DNA of 5,412 nt from an uncultured Collinsella sp. (lineage in GTDB: Bacteria > Actinomycetota > Coriobacteriia > Coriobacteriales > Coriobacteriaceae). The translations under genes and the position numbers were made by a program. The notes beneath the pieces are model-generated. The model was given only the letters and a program-made list of their open reading frames with translations, had not been told where the DNA came from and did no database searches. Positions 1 through 5,348 of the stretch are shown piece by piece. Each line of letters starts with the position of its first letter. Within the stretch, counting starts at the first letter, position 1. The stretch is taken from assembly GCA_900543515.1 (NCBI GenBank), contig UQRW01000082.1, positions 1 to 5,412 of the forward strand, given 5' to 3'.

Positions 1-20
1 CCCTTCCCCCACCCCGCCCC
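1..20 (-). other. G-quadruplex motif on the minus strand
   Basis: The minus strand carries four G tracts of 4, 4, 5 and 3 bases separated by loops of C, T and AA. This satisfies the canonical pattern of four runs of at least three G with loops of 1-7 bases. Loops this short are known to favour stable quadruplexes. The motif is at the window edge, so it may be longer. It could sit in the leader of a gene to the left, but that is inference. Confidence 0.6.
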
Positions 21-67
21 TCCACTCCACTCACCATATATTGCAAAACACCCCCAAGCATATGTTC

Positions 68-91
68 GAAAACACAATATGTTGTGTTTTC
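68..91. repeat. Perfect 10-bp inverted repeat with 4-bp spacer
   Basis: The arms GAAAACACAA (68-77) and TTGTGTTTTC (82-91) are exact reverse complements around the spacer TATG. Neither strand has a T-run after the hairpin, so it is not an intrinsic terminator. The AT-rich dyad stands out from the C-rich surroundings and has the size of an operator for a dimeric repressor. The word ATATGTT also occurs twice, at 60-66 and 77-83, 17 bp apart. No convincing promoter was found beside it, so its role is unknown. Confidence 0.55.
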
Positions 92-249
92 AGCAAAGGC
101 GTGATGCCACCTGTAGAACCACACCCGCGAACCTCAACCTTCAAGTTGACCTTGAGGCGATTTTTACGTCCCTTTACATGCCGTTCACATCGCCCCCAAA
201 CTCCCCCACCCAAGGCACGTGCGGCCCACCACCGCGACGCCAAGTGGCG

Positions 250-319
250 AAAAATGGGACGGGCCCCAGATTGCCCATGCGCGCGCAAAAGCACGCCGCG
301 GCAATCTGGAGCCCGTCCC
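250..319 (-). terminator. Intrinsic terminator of the pyrG-xerD unit
   Basis: Arms at 300-319 and 256-275 form a 20-bp stem in minus-strand RNA. It is perfect apart from one G-U pair (265 with 310). The loop holds a second 6-bp stem, GCGTGC with GCGCGC around TTTT, again with one U-G pair. The stem is followed by A and then TTTTT (254-250). The hairpin begins 33 bases after the xerD stop. Both wobble pairs would be A-C mismatches on the plus strand, so the structure is built for minus-strand RNA. It is unusually large for a terminator. Confidence 0.85.
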
Positions 320-352
320 CAAATACCTATAAATATGCAGGTCAGCGATGTG

Positions 353-1294
353 TTAACGATGTGCCAGCGGGTGCGCCGCCAAATAGACCTCGGTCAGTTG
401 CGTACGATCGACATGCGTGTAGACCTGCGTGGTCGATATATCGGCATGTCCCAAGATCTCCTGTAGCACACGGAGGTCTGCGCCGCCCGCAAGCATATGG
501 GTGGCAAAGGAGTGACGCAGCGTATGGGGATGGAGCCCCACCAGTCCCACCTGGCGCCCGTAGCGCTCACAGATGGCATGGATGCCCTGGCGCGACAGAC
601 GGCGGCCGTTCTTATTTAAAAAGACCGCCGAGGTCTCGGTTCCGCGGGCATGGGCCGCCAAGCGAGAACGCCCCTCAGTTACATAAAGCGCCAGAGCTCG
701 CGCCGCGCTTCCCACCAGCGGGGACAGGCGTTCCTTCGAGCCCTTACCGCGAACGAGCACAAAGCCATCGTCGATATGGATATCGCCCACATCGAGTCCC
801 ACCAACTCGCTCACACGCAAACCGCATCCATAGAGCACTTCCAAGATGGCATGGTCGCGCAAGCCCATCTCGCCCTCGGGGAAATCTTGATCGAGCAGCG
901 CCGAGACATCCTCCACCGATAGATACTCCGGCAAACGCTCAGCCTTTTTAGGCAGGCGCAACGCCGCCGTTGGATTTTGGGCCACAGCCCCATCGCGCAC
1001 CAAAAAGGCATGCAGGCCCTTCACGGCCGCAAGCGCACGCTCCACCGAGGCATCCGAATAGCCCCCATCGCGACGGTCGGCGACAAAGCCCTCCACGACC
1101 TGACGGGTCACCTCTTCAAAAGACACAATACCCGCCCGCTCCAGATAGGCGCAGTACGTCGTCAGGTCACGACGATAGGCCGCAATCGTGTTGCGCGCCA
1201 AACCCCGCTCGACCGCGAGGTAATCGAGATACTCCCCCGCCGCCACGGCGAGCGACGAGGGAGTAGCTTCGGTATGTTCCTTATTCGCCGGCAC
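353..1294 (-). CDS. xerD: Site-specific tyrosine recombinase XerD
   Basis: XerD acts with XerC at dif, where it resolves chromosome dimers at the end of replication; it is cytoplasmic and is recruited by the FtsK translocase. The 313-residue protein has the family's usual length. The N-terminal SAM-like core-binding domain covers about residues 15-105, with the typical GLARNTIAAYRRDL segment. The catalytic domain covers about 125-305. All six catalytic residues are visible: R160 (GLRVSEL), K184 (RGKGSKER), H257 and R260 (HPHTLRH), H283 (LGHADISTTQ) and nucleophile Y292 (YTHV). I chose GTG at 1292-1294 because the frame upstream lies inside pyrG and this start gives the family length. There is no strong ribosome binding site, and the pyrG stop is 2 bases away, which suggests translational coupling. 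XerD rather than XerC is judged from overall resemblance; an XerC-type name cannot be fully excluded. Confidence 0.93.
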   Translation of the reverse strand: MPANKEHTEATPSSLAVAAGEYLDYLAVERGLARNTIAAYRRDLTTYCAYLERAGIVSFEEVTRQVVEGFVADRRDGGYSDASVERALAAVKGLHAFLVRDGAVAQNPTAALRLPKKAERLPEYLSVEDVSALLDQDFPEGEMGLRDHAILEVLYGCGLRVSELVGLDVGDIHIDDGFVLVRGKGSKERLSPLVGSAARALALYVTEGRSRLAAHARGTETSAVFLNKNGRRLSRQGIHAICERYGRQVGLVGLHPHTLRHSFATHMLAGGADLRVLQEILGHADISTTQVYTHVDRTQLTEVYLAAHPLAHR

Positions 1295-1296
1295 CC

Positions 1297-2958
1297 TTAG
1301 TCCGTAGCGAGGTTCATGGGCGTCACCTGCAGACGGTCGACACCCTCGTGCTGGCCGATCGAAGCGCGCACGAACTCGCGGAACAGCGGCTGCGGGTTGG
1401 TCGGGCGGCTCTTGAACTCGGGATGAGCCTGGGTTGCCACATACCACGGATGCACGTCGCGCGGCAGCTCGACCATCTCGACCAGGCGCTCGTCGGGCGA
1501 CAGACCCGAGATAACCAAGCCGGCGTCCTCGAGCTGGTCACGGAAGGCGTTGTTGAACTCAAAGCGATGACGGTGACGCTCGTAGACGAGCTCCTCGCCA
1601 TATGCCTCGCGAGCAAGGGTATCGGCGGCGAGCTTGCACGGATAGGCGCCCAGGCGCATGGTGCCGCCCTTCTCGGTCACGTCCTCCTGCGAGCTCATCA
1701 GATCGATGACGCTAAACGGGCCGTCCGGATCGAACTCGGAGGAGCTGGCGCCGGCAAGGCCGACGACGTTGCGGGCGAACTCGCACACGGCCACCTGCAT
1801 ACCCAGGCAAATGCCCAGATACGGAATCTTGTGCTCACGGGCAAACTCGGCCGCGAGGATCTTGCCCTCCAGGGCGCGCTTGCCAAAGCCGCCGGGGACC
1901 AGGATGCCCGAGGCGTCGCCCAGAACCTCGGAGACATTCTGCTCGTCGAGGCTCTCGCCGTCGACTAGCTGAACGTCCACATGGCGATCGTAGAAGACGC
2001 CCGCATGGTGCAGGGCCTCGATAACCGACAGGTACGCATCGGGCAGCTGCGTGTACTTACCCACGACGGCGATCTTCACCTTGTCGGCGTGATGGTTGGC
2101 GTGATTCTGTTTGCGCAGGAACTCGTTCCACTCGCTCATGTCGCGCTCACGCGGGTCCAGACCCAGGCGCTCGCAAATGCGCAGGTCAAAGTCCTGCTCG
2201 GCAAGCAGCTGCGGAACATCGTAAATGCTCGCGCAGTCCTCGTTGGTAAAGACACAATCGGTGTCGACGTCGCAGAAGCTTGCGATCTTTCCGCGGATAG
2301 CGTCATCGATATGGTGGTCGGAGCGCAGCACGATGATATCGGGCTGGATGCCAAAGCTGCGGAGCTCCTTGACGGAATGCTGCGTGGGCTTGGTCTTGAC
2401 CTCGTGGGCGGCGGCGATATAGGGAACGAGCGACACGTGGATGTAGCAGACGTTCTCGGGGCCGGCCTCCTTGCGGTACTGACGGATGGCCTCGACAAAC
2501 GGTTGGGACTCGATGTCGCCGATCGTGCCGCCCAGCTCGGTGATGACTACATCGGAGCCGGTCTGCTCCTCGATGCGGCGGAACTTGTCCTTAATGGCAT
2601 TGGTGACGTGGGGAATCACCTGCACGGTACCGCCCAAAAAGTCGCCGCGACGCTCACGGGCGATTAGGCTTTTGTAGATGGCACCGGTCGTAAAGTTGGA
2701 ATCGCGGGTCAGGTTCTCATCAATAAAGCGCTCGTAATGACCCAGGTCCAGGTCGGACTCGTAACCGTCCTCGGTAACGAAGACCTCACCATGCTGGAAG
2801 GGGCTCATGGTACCGGGGTCGACGTTCAGATACGGGTCGGCTTTCTGCATCGTTACTTTGTAGCCACGCGACTTGAGCAGACGGCCCAGCGAGGCCGCGG
2901 TGATACCCTTGCCCAGGGACGAAACCACGCCACCGGTTACGAACACATGCTTGGTCAT
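1297..2958 (-). CDS. pyrG: CTP synthase (glutamine hydrolysing)
   Basis: PyrG makes CTP from UTP, ATP and glutamine, the last step of de novo pyrimidine nucleotide synthesis, as a cytoplasmic tetramer. The 553-residue protein is full length. The amidoligase domain (about 1-268) starts with FVTGGVVSSLGKG at residues 6-18, including the ATP-binding loop. It continues with KADPYLNVDPGTM (39-51), ELGGTIGDIES (141-151) and the substrate-site segment KTKPTQHSVKEL (188-199). The glutaminase domain (about 295-530) has the oxyanion loop PGGFG (355-359), nucleophile C384 in GICLGMQ, and H512 and E514 in AHPEF. The ATG at 2958 has AGGT 8 bases upstream and gives the conserved start MTKHVFVTGG. It is the first gene of a two-gene unit with xerD. 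The leader lacks the GGGCT start known for reiterative pyrG control in Bacillus subtilis. Confidence 0.98.
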   Translation of the reverse strand: MTKHVFVTGGVVSSLGKGITAASLGRLLKSRGYKVTMQKADPYLNVDPGTMSPFQHGEVFVTEDGYESDLDLGHYERFIDENLTRDSNFTTGAIYKSLIARERRGDFLGGTVQVIPHVTNAIKDKFRRIEEQTGSDVVITELGGTIGDIESQPFVEAIRQYRKEAGPENVCYIHVSLVPYIAAAHEVKTKPTQHSVKELRSFGIQPDIIVLRSDHHIDDAIRGKIASFCDVDTDCVFTNEDCASIYDVPQLLAEQDFDLRICERLGLDPRERDMSEWNEFLRKQNHANHHADKVKIAVVGKYTQLPDAYLSVIEALHHAGVFYDRHVDVQLVDGESLDEQNVSEVLGDASGILVPGGFGKRALEGKILAAEFAREHKIPYLGICLGMQVAVCEFARNVVGLAGASSSEFDPDGPFSVIDLMSSQEDVTEKGGTMRLGAYPCKLAADTLAREAYGEELVYERHRHRFEFNNAFRDQLEDAGLVISGLSPDERLVEMVELPRDVHPWYVATQAHPEFKSRPTNPQPLFREFVRASIGQHEGVDRLQVTPMNLATD

Positions 2959-2976
2959 ATTGAGTTACCTGCGCTT

Positions 2977-3008
2977 CCCGTAGAAGTTGTTTATCCACAT
3001 CTTACGGG
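2977..3008 (-). promoter_or_regulatory. Possible pyrG leader hairpin
   Basis: In minus-strand RNA CCCGUA (3008-3003), at or next to the predicted transcript start, can pair with UACGGG (2982-2977), which ends 6 bases before the ribosome binding site AGGU. An alternative small hairpin, CUUC with GAAG around UACGG (2987-2975), uses the same UACGG as its loop, so the two cannot form together. The pairing is short and may be chance. Confidence 0.25.
2991..2999 (+). promoter_or_regulatory. Perfect DnaA-box match in the pyrG leader
   Basis: TTATCCACA is identical to the classical DnaA box consensus. It lies 33 bases upstream of the pyrG start codon, inside the probable 5' untranslated region. A chance match is possible, since a given 9-mer on either strand is expected about 0.04 times in 5.4 kb. 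DnaA control of pyrG is an inference with no further support here; there is no cluster of boxes that would suggest an origin. Confidence 0.35.
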
Positions 3009-3013
3009 TCTTC

Positions 3014-3045
3014 ATTGTAATACTCGCGCCGCGGACCGTTCGCAA
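3014..3045 (-). promoter_or_regulatory. Probable pyrG-xerD promoter
   Basis: On the minus strand TTGCGA (3045-3040) and TATTAC (3022-3017) are 17 bases apart and resemble -35 and -10 boxes with four of six matches each. An overlapping TACAAT (3019-3014) matches the -10 consensus in five of six positions but would leave a 20-base spacer. Either way transcription should start near 3006-3010, giving a leader of about 50 bases. The element lies between the terminator of the gene before and pyrG, as expected for a new transcription unit. Confidence 0.45.
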
Positions 3046-3079
3046 TTTTTCTCGCGTGCGATTGCATTTCTCAATCTTG

Positions 3080-3112
3080 AAACAAAACGCCGCCCGGTTT
3101 CCCAGGCGGCGT
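3080..3112 (-). terminator. Intrinsic terminator of the winged-helix gene
   Basis: Minus-strand RNA folds into an 11-bp stem (arms 3112-3102 and 3097-3087) closed by a GAAA tetraloop, with one U-G pair (3104 with 3095). It is followed by a T-rich tract, TTTGTTT. The hairpin starts 24 bases after the stop at 3137. It separates this gene from pyrG, so pyrG should depend mainly on its own promoter. Confidence 0.88.
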
Positions 3113-3136
3113 CGCTATGGCAAGGGTTACATGCTG

Positions 3137-3475
3137 CTATCGATCAGCAACCGCGTCCTCAAGCATTTCTTGAACGAGCATGCCGGTACGGACGCCCTCA
3201 AGATACCATTCGCCACGTTCGGTGAGGCAAATGCCATTTGCAAGCTGACCGCCGTCGTCGCTATAACGCGAGACGACATCGATCATGCCTTCGGAATCCA
3301 AGCGATCGATTGCGGCGCGGGCACGATACGGCGAAACCCCCACGCGCTCGGCAAGCGTTTTGCGCGAGAAACCATACGGCCCGCCATTGTCTTCAGTTTG
3401 CTGGTCGATCTCCATCAACACCAGCACCTCGACACGCTTCATATCGTTGACACTCGCACGACCCTTGCCCGCCAT
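3137..3475 (-). CDS. Small winged-helix DNA-binding protein, role unknown
   Basis: This 112-residue soluble protein looks like a single winged helix-turn-helix domain. A first helix covers about residues 12-24. The helix-turn-helix follows at about 37-60, with FSRKTLAERVGVSPYRAR and the second helix ending in AAIDRLDSEGMI. A probable wing spans 64-86, with SRYSDDGGQLANGICLT, and a C-terminal helix of about 87-108 could serve dimerisation. The arrangement resembles MarR-like or GntR N-terminal domains, but I cannot assign a family. The start is ATG at 3473-3475 because GAGGAGG lies 5 bases upstream; the frame is open to 3529, but no ribosome binding site supports the longer form. There is no ligand-binding domain, signal peptide or membrane segment. 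Its own terminator and a long upstream region suggest a separately controlled gene. A role as transcription regulator, perhaps of itself, is inferred. Confidence 0.8.
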   Translation of the reverse strand: MAGKGRASVNDMKRVEVLVLMEIDQQTEDNGGPYGFSRKTLAERVGVSPYRARAAIDRLDSEGMIDVVSRYSDDGGQLANGICLTERGEWYLEGVRTGMLVQEMLEDAVADR

Positions 3476-3480
3476 AGCAG

Positions 3481-3487
3481 CCTCCTC
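3481..3487 (-). promoter_or_regulatory. Strong ribosome binding site fixing the winged-helix start
   Basis: GAGGAGG on the minus strand lies 5 bases before ATG at 3475 and is the best ribosome binding site in the window. It rules in favour of the 112-residue protein over a version starting 54 bases upstream. Confidence 0.85.
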
Positions 3488-3539
3488 AAACCGAGCACGA
3501 GCATCTAACGCGCCGTGCGCGACCGACACACCTCACGAT

Positions 3540-3548
3540 GGCAGGTAA
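3540..3548 (+). repeat. Direct repeat GGCAGGTAA, copy 1
   Basis: This exact 9-bp word recurs at 3619-3627, and its last 8 bases also occur inverted at 2965-2972 on the pyrG ribosome binding site. This copy would fall about 40 bases inside the transcript if the candidate promoter is right. It could be an operator half-site; this is inference. Confidence 0.4.
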
Positions 3549-3592
3549 TATCCATCATGCGGCATCCCGCTAAGGATGAAACAGTTACGGTT

Positions 3593-3600
3593 ATTGTATA
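3593..3600 (-). promoter_or_regulatory. Candidate -10 region of the winged-helix gene
   Basis: TATACAAT on the minus strand contains TACAAT, five of six matches to the -10 consensus. No good -35 box lies at the right distance; that place is taken by one copy of the repeat GGCAGGTAA (3619-3627). Transcription would start near 3586, giving a leader of about 110 bases. The leader includes a small hairpin, GCGG with CCGC around GATG (3559-3570). The lack of a -35 box could mean an activated promoter or that the true promoter is elsewhere. Confidence 0.35.
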
Positions 3601-3610
3601 CCGCTCAAAT

Positions 3611-3630
3611 TGTTTCCAGGCAGGTAAACA
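3611..3630. repeat. Imperfect palindrome containing GGCAGGTAA, copy 2
   Basis: TGTTT (3611-3615) and AAACA (3626-3630) are inverted arms with a 10-bp centre, an operator-like layout of 20 bp. The second copy of GGCAGGTAA (3619-3627) lies within it and occupies the expected -35 place of the candidate promoter. An activator or repressor site is plausible but unproven. Confidence 0.4.
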
Positions 3631-3631
3631 G

Positions 3632-3650
3632 CTATTTTTCGCCGAAATAG
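3632..3650. repeat. Inverted repeat CTATTT / AAATAG
   Basis: Arms of 6 bp (3632-3637 and 3645-3650) flank a 7-bp centre. It lies between the terminator of the DUF1846 gene and the candidate promoter of the winged-helix gene. There is no T-run after it on the minus strand, so it is not an obvious terminator. It may be an upstream operator or a chance structure. Confidence 0.3.
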
Positions 3651-3664
3651 GCGCTTTGTTGATT

Positions 3665-3697
3665 AAAAAGCCGTACCGGGCGCTAACCCGATACGGC
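3665..3697 (-). terminator. Intrinsic terminator of the DUF1846 gene
   Basis: Minus-strand RNA forms an 11-bp stem, arms 3697-3687 and 3680-3670, with loop TTAGCG and one U-G pair, followed directly by TTTTT (3669-3665). It begins 34 bases after the stop at 3732. The mismatch on the plus strand and the position of the T-run fix the direction. Confidence 0.9.
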
Positions 3698-3731
3698 CAA
3701 AATGCAATGCAATTACCGCGGTGCTTCAAAC

Positions 3732-5213
3732 TTAGCGATGGAAGAAACCGCGGCGCTCAAACTTGGGCTCGCAGCACACGTTGATACCCAGTTTGCGCAG
3801 TACCGTCTCGTCCGTCGGCGAGATGATCACGCTAAAGAAGGCATCGCAACCGCGCAACTGCTCCAGACCCGAAAGGACGCGAGCGGCCGTCTCACTCGTG
3901 GCCGAGGTGATCGACAGCGCCATAAGCGTCTCGTCGGTGTGAAGGCGCGGGTTTTTGCTGCCCAGAAAATGCGTCTTGAGCTTGCTGATGGGCTCGATCG
4001 CCTCATCGCAAATGACCTCGAGCTCAAGGTCGACGCCCGAGACATGCTTGAGGGCGTTCATAATGAGCGAACTTGCGGCGCCCAGGCGCGTGGAGGTCTT
4101 ACCGGTCACCACGGAGCCGTCTGGCATGACCATGGCACCCACGGGACCACCCGTCAGCTGCTCCCTGGTGAGGGCCGCCGAGCGCGCCGGTGAGTAGTTC
4201 TTATCGATGCCGGCTTTCTTCATAATAATCTTGAGACGATCGACTTGCTCATCGCCCACGCCGGTACGGCGCACATTTTCGACCGCGGTAAAGTAGCGGC
4301 GGACGATCTCCATCTTGGAAGCGTCGCGGCAGGCATCGTCATCGGTGATGGCAAAGCCGACCATATTGACGCCCATGTCCGTAGGGCTCTGGTAGGGGCT
4401 CTTGCCCAGGATCTTTTCCATCAGGGCACGGACTACCGGGAAGGCCTCGACGTCGCGGTTGTAGTTGACCGTGGTCTTGTTGTAGGCCTCAAGGTGGAAC
4501 GAATCGATGATATTGGCGTCGTCGAGGTCAGCCGTGGCGGCCTCGTAGGCGATATTGACCGGATGCGTCAGAGGAAGATTCCAGACCGGGAAGGTCTCAA
4601 ACTTGGCATAGCCGGCGGCGGTACCGTGCTTATGCTCGTGATACAGCTGCGAGAGGCAAGTGGCGAGCTTGCCCGAGCCAGGGCCGGGCGCCGTCACGAC
4701 GACGAGCGGACGCGTGGTCTCGACAAACTCGTTCTTGCCGTAGCCATCGTCGGACACGATCAGATCGACATCGTGCGGATACCCCTCGATGGGATAGTGC
4801 AGCTTGGCGGGAATACCGAGCGCGTTCAGGCGGTTGCGGAACACATCGGCAGCAGGCTGGCCGGCATACTGGGTGATGACCACAGCCGCGACGGCAAACC
4901 CATTCCCTCGGAACAGATCGACCAGGCGCAAAACGTCCTCGTCATAGGTAATGCCAAGGTCACCACGAGCCTTGTTTTTCTCGATGTGGTTCGCGTTGAT
5001 CGCGATGATAACCTCGACATCGTCGGCGATGCTCTTGAGCATGCGGAACTTGCTGTCCGGTTCAAAACCCGGCAGCACGCGGCTCGCATGATAGTCATCG
5101 AACAGCTTACCGCCAAACTCCAAATAGAGCTTGCCGCCAAACTGCGAGATGCGCTCCTTAATGTGAGCAGCCTGCAGCTCGATATACTTCGCGTTGTCGA
5201 AACCCTGGCGCAT
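3732..5213 (-). CDS. DUF1846 family protein (UPF0371), function unknown
   Basis: The protein has 493 residues, the usual length of this family, which is widespread in Firmicutes and some Actinobacteria and has been crystallised but not assigned a reaction. Conserved stretches match my memory of streptococcal members: FGGKLYLEFGGKLFDDYHASRVLPG (25-49), KARGDLGITYD (81-91), ITQYAGQPAAD (113-123), and TAPGPGSGKLATC (174-186), a glycine-rich loop resembling a nucleotide-binding loop. Others are YEAATADLDD (223-232), the segment PTDMGVNMVGFAITDDDA (277-294), and LGSKNPRLHTDE (417-428). No signal peptide or membrane segment is seen, so it is probably cytoplasmic. I chose ATG at 5211-5213 because GGGAG lies 6 bases upstream and the family starts here. 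An in-frame ATG at 5237 has no ribosome binding site and would lie only about 9 bases after the predicted transcript start. It is a single-gene unit with its own promoter and terminator. Confidence 0.95.
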   Translation of the reverse strand: MRQGFDNAKYIELQAAHIKERISQFGGKLYLEFGGKLFDDYHASRVLPGFEPDSKFRMLKSIADDVEVIIAINANHIEKNKARGDLGITYDEDVLRLVDLFRGNGFAVAAVVITQYAGQPAADVFRNRLNALGIPAKLHYPIEGYPHDVDLIVSDDGYGKNEFVETTRPLVVVTAPGPGSGKLATCLSQLYHEHKHGTAAGYAKFETFPVWNLPLTHPVNIAYEAATADLDDANIIDSFHLEAYNKTTVNYNRDVEAFPVVRALMEKILGKSPYQSPTDMGVNMVGFAITDDDACRDASKMEIVRRYFTAVENVRRTGVGDEQVDRLKIIMKKAGIDKNYSPARSAALTREQLTGGPVGAMVMPDGSVVTGKTSTRLGAASSLIMNALKHVSGVDLELEVICDEAIEPISKLKTHFLGSKNPRLHTDETLMALSITSATSETAARVLSGLEQLRGCDAFFSVIISPTDETVLRKLGINVCCEPKFERRGFFHR

Positions 5214-5219
5214 ATATGG

Positions 5220-5224
5220 CTCCC
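5220..5224 (-). promoter_or_regulatory. Ribosome binding site deciding the DUF1846 start
   Basis: GGGAG on the minus strand is 6 bases before ATG at 5213. The upstream in-frame ATG at 5237 is preceded by an AT-rich stretch without any purine-rich site, so the shorter protein is preferred. Confidence 0.65.
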
Positions 5225-5252
5225 GTCCCGTTTCCATTTAATGTTCTAGGCG

Positions 5253-5258
5253 ATTATA
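5253..5258 (-). promoter_or_regulatory. Consensus -10 box of the DUF1846 gene
   Basis: TATAAT on the minus strand is a perfect -10 box and would start transcription near 5246, about 33 bases before the start codon. No good -35 box is found at 16-18 bases upstream; the nearest TTG words give spacers of 14 or 21. A 4-bp inverted repeat, GGAG with CTCC (5261-5274), lies directly upstream. Confidence 0.6.
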
Positions 5259-5348
5259 ACGGAGCAGACCCTCCCCAACGCCCAAGCAATCAACTGGCAC
5301 CAACCAAACACGCCATCGATAAGTTGCGGTGAAATAGTTCCCGTTTAA

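Larger units (their letters stand above)
1..249. other. Non-coding region downstream of the xerD terminator
   Basis: I see no convincing gene here. The open frames on either strand lack a ribosome binding site, run through the terminator hairpin and resemble no protein family I know. The plus strand is strongly C-rich and G-poor (many runs of four or five C), unlike the balanced composition of the coding regions. It contains a G-quadruplex motif at the left edge and a perfect inverted repeat at 68-91. It also has a looser 6-bp inverted repeat (CCTCAA at 132-137 with TTGAGG at 152-157). The gene to the left lies outside the window, so part of this stretch could be its leader or tail. Confidence 0.6.

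Noticed and set aside
68..91. A dif site near xerD
   Set aside because: The arms do not match the known XerC and XerD arm sequences, and the symmetric 10-4-10 layout differs from the 11-6-11 of dif.
31..951. Open frames in the left region on both strands
   Set aside because: They cross the terminator hairpin or run antisense through xerD, lack ribosome binding sites, and have a composition typical of chance frames in C-rich DNA.
1295..1447. Upstream extension of the xerD frame to 1447
   Set aside because: It lies wholly within the conserved end of pyrG, would add 51 residues with no counterpart in XerD, and is a different frame of real coding sequence.
3476..3529. Upstream ATG at 3529 for the winged-helix protein
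   Set aside because: The GAGGAGG site fits only the ATG at 3475, and the added residues would not belong to the fold.
3515..3784. Plus-strand frame of 89 codons over the terminator and the DUF1846 3' end
   Set aside because: It overlaps a strong minus-strand terminator and coding end and has no family resemblance or ribosome binding site.
5214..5237. ATG at 5237 as start of the DUF1846 protein
   Set aside because: It has no ribosome binding site, adds 8 residues not found in the family as I recall it, and lies only about 9 bases from the predicted transcript start.
4245..5249. Long plus-strand open frame antisense to the DUF1846 gene (and similar ones at 1348-1968 and 1981-2667 antisense to pyrG)
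   Set aside because: The minus-strand proteins are clearly conserved, and open antisense frames are a known effect of GC-rich codon use. The antisense products are rich in V, L, A, D and G without family resemblance.
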